Shown here one piece after another: positions 55,739 through 64,000 of a stretch of 64,000 nucleotides of DNA (positions are counted from its first letter, which is position 1; every line of letters starts with the position of its first letter). A program made the position numbers and the translations under genes. The notes below the pieces were generated by a model. The model saw only the letters and a list, made by a program, of their open reading frames with translations, did not search any database and was not told the DNA's origin. The DNA comes from Pseudoalteromonas galatheae (GTDB taxonomy: Bacteria > Pseudomonadota > Gammaproteobacteria > Enterobacterales > Alteromonadaceae), in NCBI RefSeq assembly GCF_005886105.2, contig NZ_PNCO02000001.1, positions 1,547,001 through 1,611,000 on the forward strand, given 5' to 3'.

Positions 55739-57078
55739 TGCAGCGCAACAACGTGTATAAGCCCGTTTGGGCTGAAGGGCTAATGCTCAGTCAGCAGCAC
55801 TTGCAGCTATTTGATCAATATCAGCAATCTCAACTAGCGAGTGTACAGCAAAGCCTTAGAGAAAACGCATTTGGTTTGGATAGAGTTGTTTTTGATGAAT
55901 CAGCATTGGCCAAAGGCGTAGTCAAACTGCAAAGTATTGCTGCAATTTTCAAAAGTGGTCGCCATATCCATCATATTTTTGCTGACAACGAAGCACCTAT
56001 GTTTGAGCTCGAGGATAACAAAAGCGAATACATTATTAGTGTGGCGCTTGCGAATAATCATTCAGTAAGCAATATCCAAGGTTACCCGCAAACTGGGCAG
56101 CTCAGTGCTTATGATTGTGATTTTGTTGAAATGCAAGATGCACATGATCCAAACCGAAAAGCAGAAGTAATGGTTGCTAAGCCCAAACTTATGCTGGTTG
56201 AGTACAGTGCAAGTAATAGCTTTATTGAGCAACTCCCTTGCATCAAAGTGGTTCGTGGTGAGCATGGGCAGTTTGAAATTGACTCAAGTTATATTCCACC
56301 GTTATTAAATATCAAAGCCCTTGGATATTTAGCCGAGCGCGTAAATAAACTCGTCAACATGGTTGAAGCTAAGTACACGGCATTGTTTACCAACCGTGCC
56401 AGCATGGGAATTGTAGAAGACTTTGGTCCAACAGAGCTTAAACACTTTTTGTTATTACAAACGTTTAGCTCTGTTTTTCCTGAGATTAAGCAGCTTAGTA
56501 ATACAGCCAAAATTAGTCCTGATGCTTTATTTATGGCGCTAAATAAACTGATCTGTCAACTGATCAATTTTGAGCCAGAAGCCAGTAAGTTCGAGCTACC
56601 AGTTTATGACCATCAAGACCTAACGCGCAGCTTTGGTTTGATTGAATCTCACATTCAGACTCTGATTGGTTCGATAAGCGCAGCACGCTCGTCTGATTTA
56701 GTACTCAGTGCTATCTCTCAGTCTATTTTCGAAGTTCAAGACTTAGAAAGCACGACCTTGACTCGCGGTGAATTGTATATTGCAGCTTTCTATGAACATG
56801 AATCTACCCAGTGGATTGAGCTATTTGCAGAGCAGGTTAAGCTGGCAGCGCCTAGTCAATTGGAAATCTTAATTGCGTCAGCGCTTGGTGGTGTGAAGTT
56901 AACACACTGTCAGCGTCCACCGAATAGAGTATCGGTTAAAGGTGGTTATGAATATTTTAAAGTCGAACCACACGGAGCTGCTTGGGAACAAGTTGTACAG
57001 GAATTAGCGTTAAGAATTTTTGTGCCATTTAGCCTTCAAGGCGTGAAACTTGAAGTGGTTTCGGTGGCAAGTAAATAG
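55738..57078 (+). CDS. tssK: Type VI secretion baseplate subunit TssK
   Basis: TssK links the baseplate to the membrane complex. The 446-residue protein has the family start PVWAEGLMLSQQHLQLFDQY, the middle domain (LLNIKALGYLAERVNKL) and the C-terminal domain that binds TssLM (AWEQVVQELALRIFVP). The length is normal. The ATG overlaps the tssJ stop, and tssL begins 16 bases after its own stop. Confidence 0.95.
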   Translation: MQRNNVYKPVWAEGLMLSQQHLQLFDQYQQSQLASVQQSLRENAFGLDRVVFDESALAKGVVKLQSIAAIFKSGRHIHHIFADNEAPMFELEDNKSEYIISVALANNHSVSNIQGYPQTGQLSAYDCDFVEMQDAHDPNRKAEVMVAKPKLMLVEYSASNSFIEQLPCIKVVRGEHGQFEIDSSYIPPLLNIKALGYLAERVNKLVNMVEAKYTALFTNRASMGIVEDFGPTELKHFLLLQTFSSVFPEIKQLSNTAKISPDALFMALNKLICQLINFEPEASKFELPVYDHQDLTRSFGLIESHIQTLIGSISAARSSDLVLSAISQSIFEVQDLESTTLTRGELYIAAFYEHESTQWIELFAEQVKLAAPSQLEILIASALGGVKLTHCQRPPNRVSVKGGYEYFKVEPHGAAWEQVVQELALRIFVPFSLQGVKLEVVSVASK

Positions 57079-57094
57079 TTAGTAGGTAAAGGTC

Positions 57095-57817
57095 ATGGAA
57101 GCGTCGAAAAATAAATCTGAACTAGTCGCCTGCATTTCTCCGGTACTTGAGGTGCTTACCTCAATTCGCCAGGGTGGGGCTGATCATCAAGGAGTTGATG
57201 GTCTACGCAGTAAAGTCATGGATGCTTTTGATGAATACGAAAAAAGTTGTTATGACGCACGGATCAGTGCATCAGACATGCAAGAAGCCAAATTTGCATT
57301 AACCGCTTTGGTCGACGAGCAAATCATGACGGCGCAGAAGCCGTATAGTATGGAATGGATGGCGCGACCTTTACAATTAGAGTTGTTTGGCAATATGCGT
57401 GCGGGGGAAGCTTTTTTTGAAAAGCTTGAAAATATCCGCCGTGCAGCGGCACAGCAACGCACTTTATTAGAAGTCTATTTTGTTTGTTTACAACTTGGCT
57501 TTGAGGGTATCTATAAGATCAAAGGCGTGGAGCAACTCAAAGCGTTGATGCTGGACGTTAGAGCACAATTAGAAGAGCTCACGGGGCCGGCAAAATTACA
57601 GCTTTCTGATAATGCAAAACCACAAGAAAGTATGGTAACCAAGGTGGGAAGAAATCTCCCGTACTGGGTTATTTTATCAGTAACGCTCGCCCTACTTGCT
57701 AGTATGTATGTTGGTTCAACGTATTTTATTGAGAATCGCGCGAACCAGCAAGTGGTGCAAATTGATAAGCATATTGAAGTCCTAACGCAGTTAGAGAAAA
57801 CAGGGAAAGCGAGGTAA
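57095..57817 (+). CDS. tssL: Type VI secretion membrane protein TssL (DotU/IcmH)
   Basis: TssL is an inner-membrane part of the trans-envelope complex. The 240-residue protein has the cytoplasmic helical domain (residues 10-170, KFALTALVDEQIM, LELFGNMRAGEAFFEKLE, VYFVCLQLGFEGIY) and one C-terminal membrane helix (YWVILSVTLALLASMYVG, about 189-206). A short periplasmic tail follows. It lacks the OmpA-like peptidoglycan-binding extension found in some TssL proteins, so anchoring to the cell wall would need another protein. It lies four bases before tssM. Confidence 0.95.
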   Translation: MEASKNKSELVACISPVLEVLTSIRQGGADHQGVDGLRSKVMDAFDEYEKSCYDARISASDMQEAKFALTALVDEQIMTAQKPYSMEWMARPLQLELFGNMRAGEAFFEKLENIRRAAAQQRTLLEVYFVCLQLGFEGIYKIKGVEQLKALMLDVRAQLEELTGPAKLQLSDNAKPQESMVTKVGRNLPYWVILSVTLALLASMYVGSTYFIENRANQQVVQIDKHIEVLTQLEKTGKAR

Positions 57818-57821
57818 CATC

Positions 57822-60800
57822 ATGTCAGGAGTGAATCGTAGCGGGCTAGTGCACCTAGTCTTAGGATTTTTGTCATCTCGTGCAACGGCTCATTGGGTCG
57901 GTATATTCGCAATTTTAACGCTAATTTGGTTTGCAGGTCGGTTTATTGGCCTTGAGGATCAAAATCATCGTTTAATGGTGATGGGTGCTGTATTTGGCTT
58001 GTTTTGTCTTACTTTATTAGTTCGTTGGCTGTGGGTGAAGCGTTCTGGCGACAAGCTAGCGAAAGAAATTGCCAACAATCACGCGGGAACAGAAGCCGAA
58101 GTCGAAGAAATCAAAGCCAAAATGGAAGAGGCGCTGTCGGCATTAAAAGCGTCTCACCTAGGTGCAGGCTATCGTGGCAACGCTGCGTTGTATGCATTGC
58201 CTTGGTACATGATCATTGGTCCGTCTGCTGCAGGTAAGAGCACATTATTTGCAAACTCTGGACTGCACTTCCCTTATTCAAAATCTAATCAACTGCATAT
58301 CCAAGGTTTTGGTGGTACGCGTAATTGTGACTGGTGGTTTTCAGATCAAGCCGTTTTAATTGATACTGCAGGTCGTTATACCACTGAAGAGTCAGATAAT
58401 GATCAATGGTTATCATTCTTAAAGCTATTACGCAAATACCGCTCTAAACAGCCAATCAATGGCGTGATGGTTGCGATTAGTGTTGCCGACATCTTGACTT
58501 CTGACAGCGAACAGATCCGCGACCACGTTAAACAGATCCGCGCTCGTATTGATGAGTTAATCAACCAACTAGGACTTATCTTTCCAGTATATGTGGTGTT
58601 TACCAAGTGTGATTTGATCAGCGGCTTTGAGCCTTTCTTCAATGAATTAAGTGAAGATGAGCGTAAGCAACCCTGGGGCGCGTATTTACTTGAGGAAGAT
58701 GGCACCAATACCGGTGAAGTGGCAAGCGAGAACTTTTCAAAACATCTTACAGGCTTGTATGAGCGCTTATGTGATCAACGCCTAGTTAAAATGACGCGTG
58801 AACGTAACGCCCAACGTAAACAACTGATTTATGATTTTCCCAATCAGTTCAAAGCAGCGTCAGCTAAAGTCGAAGAGTTTATTGACACATTATTTAAAGA
58901 AAACCCGTACCAGGAAGTACCGTGGTTTGCTGGTGTGTATTTTACCTCTGGTACGCAAGAAGGTACACCTATTGAGCGCAGCGCAACGAGCAAACTGTCT
59001 ACATTTAGATCAGTATTGTTTGAGTATCGCCAAGAAAGCATAACTTCTGCGTTCTTTATCAACCAAGTATTCAAAGATGTGTTGTTTAAATTACAAGACC
59101 TTACCAGAGGTAACCGTAAAAAGCGCCGCGTACAAAAATGGCTAAAAGGCTTTGCTGTATGCTTGTGTGTAACGTCGGTATTTGCACTTGCGGGCTTATT
59201 GGTTAACTCCTATACCCACAATCAGCAGCTTTTAACAACCAGTGATAAATTAACGACTGCTGTTGTTAATACACGTGTAGAAAATCAGCCGCTGGCGGAG
59301 CAATTTAACTCAACTTTGTCTCTTTTTGCACACTATCAAGAGCTGATCGGTTATGAGAAAAAGCTGCCTTGGTATTTCTTACTTGGTGTTTACAGTGCTG
59401 ACAACACCATAAAGCCAATAGAGCAGGTATTACGTCAACGTGTACAAGCGCTCATTGGTGAACCAAGTTCGGAGCTTGTGCAACAAGCACTATTTGAAAG
59501 TCACCAAAACTGGATTGCGCTGCTAAGTACAGAAGAGCAAGTTGCTAAACGTATCGAGCCAAAACTACGTGATAAGTACTATCAGGCACTAAAGCTGCAG
59601 CTTATGATGAGTAACGAGTTTGAACGTTTAAATAAAGACTATGCCAAGTCTGAATTATTAGACTACACGGCGGATCGCCTAGAGCTAACGCTAAACGAAG
59701 ACACGCAAGCATTAACAGAGCAACTGTCAGGACTAATCGATTTTTACTTAGCCCAATTAGCGGTTGAGCCTGCACCGCAGCAGCTAGCGATTTGGCAGAG
59801 TAATGATTTCTTAGTGAACCAGGCTCGTTCAGACTTAATGAGTGCGCCAGAGCCGATTGCGCTGTATGAGCAGATCAAAGCAAAAGTCACAGTATCAAAA
59901 GCCGCATTAACGCTTGATCAAATGATGCAGCAAAACAACAAAACCTTCTTGCAGTCCAAAATCAGTATTCCATACGTTTACACCAAAGAAGCGTGGGAAA
60001 ACGAAGTATATGACGCCATTAAGGTTAGTGCGAGTAAAGCATTTTCTGGCGACTGGGTTATGGGAACCGAGAACTCAGAAAGCCAAGGCTCTGTTGATGA
60101 AGCAAAAGCAAGCGCTTTGGTTAAATCTATTCGTGCGCTGTATTTCAGAGACTATGCCAATGTATGGTTTGAATTTTTAAATTCAGTAGAAATAAGTCCA
60201 TTCAATACTAGTAACGCGGCGAGTTTAACCCTGGCTCAGCTGTCATCACCAGAAGGTCCATTAGTTGATTTAATGGCCTCAATTGACGACAACGTAAATC
60301 TAATTGATTCGCCAAGCAAAGTGATAGAAACGGAAAAGCTAGCTGATCAAGCTAATGCACTACTTGCAAAGTCCAAAAATAACAAGGTTAAAGATGCGAA
60401 AATAGAAACCGCTGCGAGAAAGCGTGTGCCTGAACTGTCGAGCCGCTTTGCAGATCTGCGTCGCTACACCGCAAAAGGAGAAGACAACGCACGCTCCGAT
60501 TATCTTGAGCAATATCTGGGTGCTTTGAGTGCTTTTCATTCGGATATCAAAACAATTGCAGCGAGTAACAATGATGACTATATGGCCATGTCTTTTACTC
60601 AAACACTGTTGAACGGTGACAGCAAAAACCATGCACTTCAAAGTGCTTGGGTGGTAGTGGAAAGTCAAGTAAGAGCACTTGACCCTGATACCAAGCAAGC
60701 ACTTGAAAAACTGCTAAAAGCACCACTTTTGGCGAGTGTGCAGACGGTAATGAATGAAGCAAAAGTACAACTCAATGAGCGTTGGTCTAATCAAGTATTT

Positions 60801-61532
60801 TTAACATACAAAGAAAATATCCGTGGAAAATACCCGTTCAATACCAGTGGTCCAGATGCTGCGGTTGAAGATATTAGTGAGCTGCTGAACCAAGAGTCGG
60901 GTGTGTTTTGGCAGTTTATGGCTGAAAACCTTTCTCCTTACCTGCGTTTAAAGCGTGGTGAGTGGGTAGAGAAAACGTGGAATGGCATTGGCATTGGCTT
61001 CAAGCCCGGTGTACTAGACAAGCTAACTAAAGCGAGAAAGGTAACGCGTTCGCTATTTCCTCGAGACGGTTCTGAGGTGGGTATTAGCTTCCAAATGATG
61101 CCTGTGGCGCAAAAGGGATTAAAAGAAACGTATATTGGCTTTAGTGACCAAAATTACCGTTATAGAAACGAGCCTGAAGAGTGGCGTCGTTTTAATTGGC
61201 CTGCAAGATCTGGAACAGAAAAAGCGGTGGTATATGGTTTAGACAGTGAAGGTCGCAGAATCGAAATCGAGAAATCAGGCCCTTGGGCGTTCCTTAAAGT
61301 CTTGAATGAAGCAAATGTGCAGTGGGTTCGTGGCACCGAATTTATGGCAACGTGGCAACTGCAAAGGGAAGCTGAAGACACTGCTGAGCCAATTCAAGTT
61401 CAAGTCGCACTTAAGTCGAGCAGAAACAGTGGCATATTCAGTAAATATTTTATGACGTCGTTTGCACTGCCAGAATCTTTATTTGATACCAAAGTGAGCG
61501 TGGCTTCTAATGAAAACTTGGTGTTGAGGTAA
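57822..61532 (+). CDS. tssM: Type VI secretion membrane protein TssM (IcmF)
   Basis: TssM spans the inner membrane and forms the channel with TssJ and TssL. The 1236-residue protein has two N-terminal membrane helices (about 20-37 and 48-67), then a cytoplasmic NTPase-like domain with Walker A GPSAAGKST (near residue 135) and VLIDTAGRYT. A third helix lies near residue 445 (GFAVCLCVTSVFALAGLLV). The long periplasmic part ends in the TssJ-binding beta domain (WARGTEF-like region, here VQWVRGTEFMATWQL). Walker A is intact, so ATP or GTP binding is likely. It is the largest gene of the operon. Confidence 0.97.
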   Translation: MSGVNRSGLVHLVLGFLSSRATAHWVGIFAILTLIWFAGRFIGLEDQNHRLMVMGAVFGLFCLTLLVRWLWVKRSGDKLAKEIANNHAGTEAEVEEIKAKMEEALSALKASHLGAGYRGNAALYALPWYMIIGPSAAGKSTLFANSGLHFPYSKSNQLHIQGFGGTRNCDWWFSDQAVLIDTAGRYTTEESDNDQWLSFLKLLRKYRSKQPINGVMVAISVADILTSDSEQIRDHVKQIRARIDELINQLGLIFPVYVVFTKCDLISGFEPFFNELSEDERKQPWGAYLLEEDGTNTGEVASENFSKHLTGLYERLCDQRLVKMTRERNAQRKQLIYDFPNQFKAASAKVEEFIDTLFKENPYQEVPWFAGVYFTSGTQEGTPIERSATSKLSTFRSVLFEYRQESITSAFFINQVFKDVLFKLQDLTRGNRKKRRVQKWLKGFAVCLCVTSVFALAGLLVNSYTHNQQLLTTSDKLTTAVVNTRVENQPLAEQFNSTLSLFAHYQELIGYEKKLPWYFLLGVYSADNTIKPIEQVLRQRVQALIGEPSSELVQQALFESHQNWIALLSTEEQVAKRIEPKLRDKYYQALKLQLMMSNEFERLNKDYAKSELLDYTADRLELTLNEDTQALTEQLSGLIDFYLAQLAVEPAPQQLAIWQSNDFLVNQARSDLMSAPEPIALYEQIKAKVTVSKAALTLDQMMQQNNKTFLQSKISIPYVYTKEAWENEVYDAIKVSASKAFSGDWVMGTENSESQGSVDEAKASALVKSIRALYFRDYANVWFEFLNSVEISPFNTSNAASLTLAQLSSPEGPLVDLMASIDDNVNLIDSPSKVIETEKLADQANALLAKSKNNKVKDAKIETAARKRVPELSSRFADLRRYTAKGEDNARSDYLEQYLGALSAFHSDIKTIAASNNDDYMAMSFTQTLLNGDSKNHALQSAWVVVESQVRALDPDTKQALEKLLKAPLLASVQTVMNEAKVQLNERWSNQVFLTYKENIRGKYPFNTSGPDAAVEDISELLNQESGVFWQFMAENLSPYLRLKRGEWVEKTWNGIGIGFKPGVLDKLTKARKVTRSLFPRDGSEVGISFQMMPVAQKGLKETYIGFSDQNYRYRNEPEEWRRFNWPARSGTEKAVVYGLDSEGRRIEIEKSGPWAFLKVLNEANVQWVRGTEFMATWQLQREAEDTAEPIQVQVALKSSRNSGIFSKYFMTSFALPESLFDTKVSVASNENLVLR

Positions 61533-61539
61533 TACGGGC

Positions 61540-62532
61540 ATGTTCGGTTTTTTTAATAATAAGAAAGTCGCCAAAGTACCAACGACTCAGCCATTTGGAT
61601 TTATGGGTAAAAACCCAATTCAAGCGGACTTTATTAAGTTTAACGTTGACTCAAGAGAAGCAATTACACTTGAACGCTGGCTTCAAGAAGGGTTTGCAGA
61701 CATGAGTCGCCAAGCTTTGGTAAGCGATGGCGCAGCTCAAAAAGAGCAATCAACGCTATTTTTTATTGCTTCAGGTCAGGACGAAAACTGTTTATTAGGG
61801 ACATTGCAGCCGAGTGAAGATAAAAGTGGAAGACAGTACCCATTTTGCTCGTTTGTATTATCGAGTAATGCGGATTACAAACAAAACCCGGCGTTTTTGT
61901 TTAGCGAATGTGGTAGTGCGTTTAAGTCATTAAGTTTAAACCATGAACTTATCAGAAATTGCAGTAGCGTTGAGCAAATGCGCCATAGTGCGCAGGAGCT
62001 TAAGCAGGTAAGCGAGCTGGTTTCGCAACCGATCGATTTCGATAAGGCAATGTCTTCACTACGAGCTTCACCGATACAGCGTGTATGGGATGCGCTTGAA
62101 CTAGAAGATCTAGATCAGCGAGCACAATTAATCAGTCAAGTGATGTCTGCGCTTAAAATGATCAAAACCCAGGGTTGTTTGCGTTGTCAGTTTGGGTTGA
62201 AGTTACCGATGCCACAAGTGGGTGAAGATACTCAGCTGTTAGGTGCATTTTGGCTGCATCTCATTACCAATATGGTGGCCGATCATCACTGGCAGCCTTG
62301 GTGTTTTTATAACTATGGTCAATTGAGCCAGAAAGCCTCGCTGGTGGTGTATTGCAGGCCTATGCCGGCCTCGTATTTTGCGTCAGTTTGGCTTGAGCAC
62401 AATAGCTTGTCGACGACTATTAATCTAACGGGGACTTTGCCACAACACCCAGTAACACCACATATGTATGAATTGGCAAAAGCATCAAATATGAGTGTTT
62501 TCGATGCGCTAAGAAGTTGGAGTAAGCTATGA
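61540..62532 (+). CDS. tagF: Type VI secretion-associated protein TagF
   Basis: TagF is a post-translational regulator that in Pseudomonas represses T6SS assembly through Fha and the membrane complex. The 330-residue protein begins with the DUF2094 pattern GFMGKNPIQADFIKFNVDSR and LERWLQEGFADM, and SGRQYPFCSFVLSS follows. The C-terminal half is less conserved. No PppA phosphatase domain is fused, unlike in some TagF proteins. Its stop overlaps the tssA start by four bases (ATGA). Confidence 0.9.
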   Translation: MFGFFNNKKVAKVPTTQPFGFMGKNPIQADFIKFNVDSREAITLERWLQEGFADMSRQALVSDGAAQKEQSTLFFIASGQDENCLLGTLQPSEDKSGRQYPFCSFVLSSNADYKQNPAFLFSECGSAFKSLSLNHELIRNCSSVEQMRHSAQELKQVSELVSQPIDFDKAMSSLRASPIQRVWDALELEDLDQRAQLISQVMSALKMIKTQGCLRCQFGLKLPMPQVGEDTQLLGAFWLHLITNMVADHHWQPWCFYNYGQLSQKASLVVYCRPMPASYFASVWLEHNSLSTTINLTGTLPQHPVTPHMYELAKASNMSVFDALRSWSKL

Positions 62533-64000
62533 GTCAACCACATAAGTATCAGAGCTGGCAGCAGTGGCGTGAAAACTTATTAGCGCCTCTAGGCGGCATG
62601 CCATGCGGTGACGATTTAAAATACGAAGAGTCATTTAAATTACTAAAAGCCTCTTCGTCAGGTGTTGCTGAGCCAGACTTCAAAGCTAACTTTATTTTGG
62701 CATCAGAGCTGTTAGAAAAACAAACCAAAGATATTCGCATTGCGTCGTATCTAGCGTTGGCCGCGACGAATGAGTTTGGACTTGAAGGTTTGATCCAATC
62801 GTTAGATTTGTTTAATCAGCTTTTGCAGCAGTATCAGGCGCAGATCCACCCAGTGAAAGAACGTGCGAGGGCATCGGTTCATACTTGGTTCTTACAACAA
62901 CAACAGCGATTACTTGGTGTTGCGACAGCGCATAGCGCGACAATGCCAGAACAATGGCCAGAGTTAAAGCGTGTACTTGAACAATATGCAGCATACTCTG
63001 TTGCGATACTTGATGCAGACTCGGGACCACTTGCTGATTTAAAACACTGGTGTGAGCAAGGTTTGGTATCACAACCTGTGATCGCAAAGCCCACTGTGAT
63101 TGAACAAGAGCCCGTTGAAAAGCAACAGGTGGTCACAGCAGAGCAGCCTCAAGTACAGCAACCTGTAGCGGCAACTTCACAGCCTGCGGCTATTGCCTCC
63201 AAGCCCGTTTCTACGGTTGCTATCGCCGCGGAAGCACCACAGTCAGACTCGGCTTATACCGAGCAAGTTCGTAAATTACTGGCTTACGACAAAGAAAGCC
63301 AAAATTGGATGCGCGCAATTCGTTTGGCACGTGCAGTGAGGTGGGGGGCGCTTGCGTTACCACCACATGATGGTGAGTTAAAAACACGCTTACCTGCGCC
63401 TAGACAAGCGGCATTTGTACCTATCGAAAACGCGCTAGCAGCGCAGAACTTTGTTCAGGCATTAGAAAAAGCAGAAGCCTTATTCATGGAAGGGGCGATG
63501 CATTTTAACCTTAATTTACAAAGGCTGACTATTTCTGCACTTGAGGGGCTTAAACTATTTAAAGAAGCTCTATGGATAGAGTTAGAACTCGCGGCAATCG
63601 CTGATCAATATCCAACACTCTTAAGTCTTAAATATGAAGATGGAAGTGAATTCTGTTCCTCGGCAAATCGTGAACGAATTGGTGAACATAAATTACTAAG
63701 CCAAGGTCAAGATTCAAGCGGCGATGGTAGCCAAAAAATTTGGCTGGACAAATTTAAAGAAGCGCAAGCGCTTGTTGACCAAAACAAGCTTTCGCAAGCA
63801 CTTCAGCTAATGGAAGGCTTCGCACAGGATAAGTTCGATTTTTCGAAACAAAAGTTATATCAAGCGCGTTTATTGATGCGTAGTGAACGCGCGGATCTTG
63901 CCTATCCAATGTTTGAGCAGTTACTTAAAGACATTGAACAGTACCGACTGGATTTATGGCATGAGTCGTTTGCTCTAGAGGTTTGGCGTTATGCTAAGCA
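62529..64000 (+). CDS. tssA: Type VI secretion protein TssA, 3' end beyond the window
   Basis: TssA coordinates sheath polymerisation at the baseplate. The first 490 residues are present and open to the window edge. The ImpA N-terminal domain is visible at residues 14-140 (LLAPLGGMPCGDDLKYEESF, then DIRIASYLALAATNEFGLEGL). A Gln/Pro/Ala/Val-rich linker (about 195-240) joins it to a middle region and a helical C-terminal part (VDQNKLSQALQLMEGF). The C-terminal class of TssA cannot be read because the gene is cut. ATG overlaps the tagF stop, so it is the same operon. TssB, TssC, Hcp and VgrG are not in the window. Confidence 0.92.
   Translation, partial: MSQPHKYQSWQQWRENLLAPLGGMPCGDDLKYEESFKLLKASSSGVAEPDFKANFILASELLEKQTKDIRIASYLALAATNEFGLEGLIQSLDLFNQLLQQYQAQIHPVKERARASVHTWFLQQQQRLLGVATAHSATMPEQWPELKRVLEQYAAYSVAILDADSGPLADLKHWCEQGLVSQPVIAKPTVIEQEPVEKQQVVTAEQPQVQQPVAATSQPAAIASKPVSTVAIAAEAPQSDSAYTEQVRKLLAYDKESQNWMRAIRLARAVRWGALALPPHDGELKTRLPAPRQAAFVPIENALAAQNFVQALEKAEALFMEGAMHFNLNLQRLTISALEGLKLFKEALWIELELAAIADQYPTLLSLKYEDGSEFCSSANRERIGEHKLLSQGQDSSGDGSQKIWLDKFKEAQALVDQNKLSQALQLMEGFAQDKFDFSKQKLYQARLLMRSERADLAYPMFEQLLKDIEQYRLDLWHESFALEVWRYAK

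Overview
The window looks like chromosome from a marine gammaproteobacterium of the Alteromonadales, most likely Pseudoalteromonas or a close relative. This is inferred from the moderately AT-rich sequence, from core genes that read like diverged E. coli orthologues (thrS-infC-rpmI-rplT, ubiG-gph, nrdAB-ferredoxin, gyrA, serC-aroA-cmk-rpsA-ihfB-lapAB-pyrF), and from lineage-typical genes (DUF3010, SulP, LytS/LytTR pair, FadH). No database search was possible, so the genus is a judgement.

Layout. 1-4.5 kb: an RND efflux operon read leftward (permease cut by the window edge, plus lipoprotein adaptor), a divergent TetR regulator, three evenly spaced operator-like palindromes between them, and a convergent ABC exporter. 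4.6-7.4 kb: an exported EreA/ChaN-like protein, a DUF3010 protein and an endonuclease/exonuclease/phosphatase protein. 7.6-11 kb: translation operon thrS-infC (ATT start)-rpmI-rplT, closed by a clear terminator. 11-18.9 kb: SDR, M14 peptidase, metallo-beta-lactamase-fold hydrolase, Lrp-type regulator, SulP transporter, LytS/LytTR two-component system. 19-29.6 kb: central metabolism and housekeeping (pykA, gnd, ansA, sppA, fadH, DoxX, ydjA-like nitroreductase, upp). 29.7-34.4 kb: an M1-like metallopeptidase, a His-rich TonB receptor of the zinc (ZnuD) type with two Zur-box-like palindromes upstream, and yaeQ. 34.4-42.9 kb: class Ia ribonucleotide reductase with its ferredoxin, preceded by NrdR-box and DnaA-box sites; gph and ubiG; gyrA. 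43-50.6 kb: the conserved serC-to-pyrF supercluster.

From 50.7 to 55.3 kb the character changes to an AT-rich accessory region. It holds an exported protein with seven exact-length FGTSDS repeats, overlapping a Maf/DUF115 glycosyltransferase-like gene. Next come a YezG-like candidate immunity gene, an apparently frameshifted small membrane protein, and about 1.2 kb with no convincing gene. From 55.3 kb to the end runs a type VI secretion operon, tssJ-tssK-tssL-tssM-tagF-tssA, cut by the right edge.

The most novel candidate is the Maf-like enzyme paired with a Ser/Thr repeat protein at 50.7-53.2 kb. It could be a dedicated glycosyltransferase and its exported acceptor, with in-frame repeat-number variation. 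This is inference from gene order, overlap and composition. Several start sites were moved from the longest open frame to a better-supported codon (infC, rpmI, gyrA, ubiG, fadH, sulP, nrdB, serC, aroA, ansA and others); reasons are in the entries.
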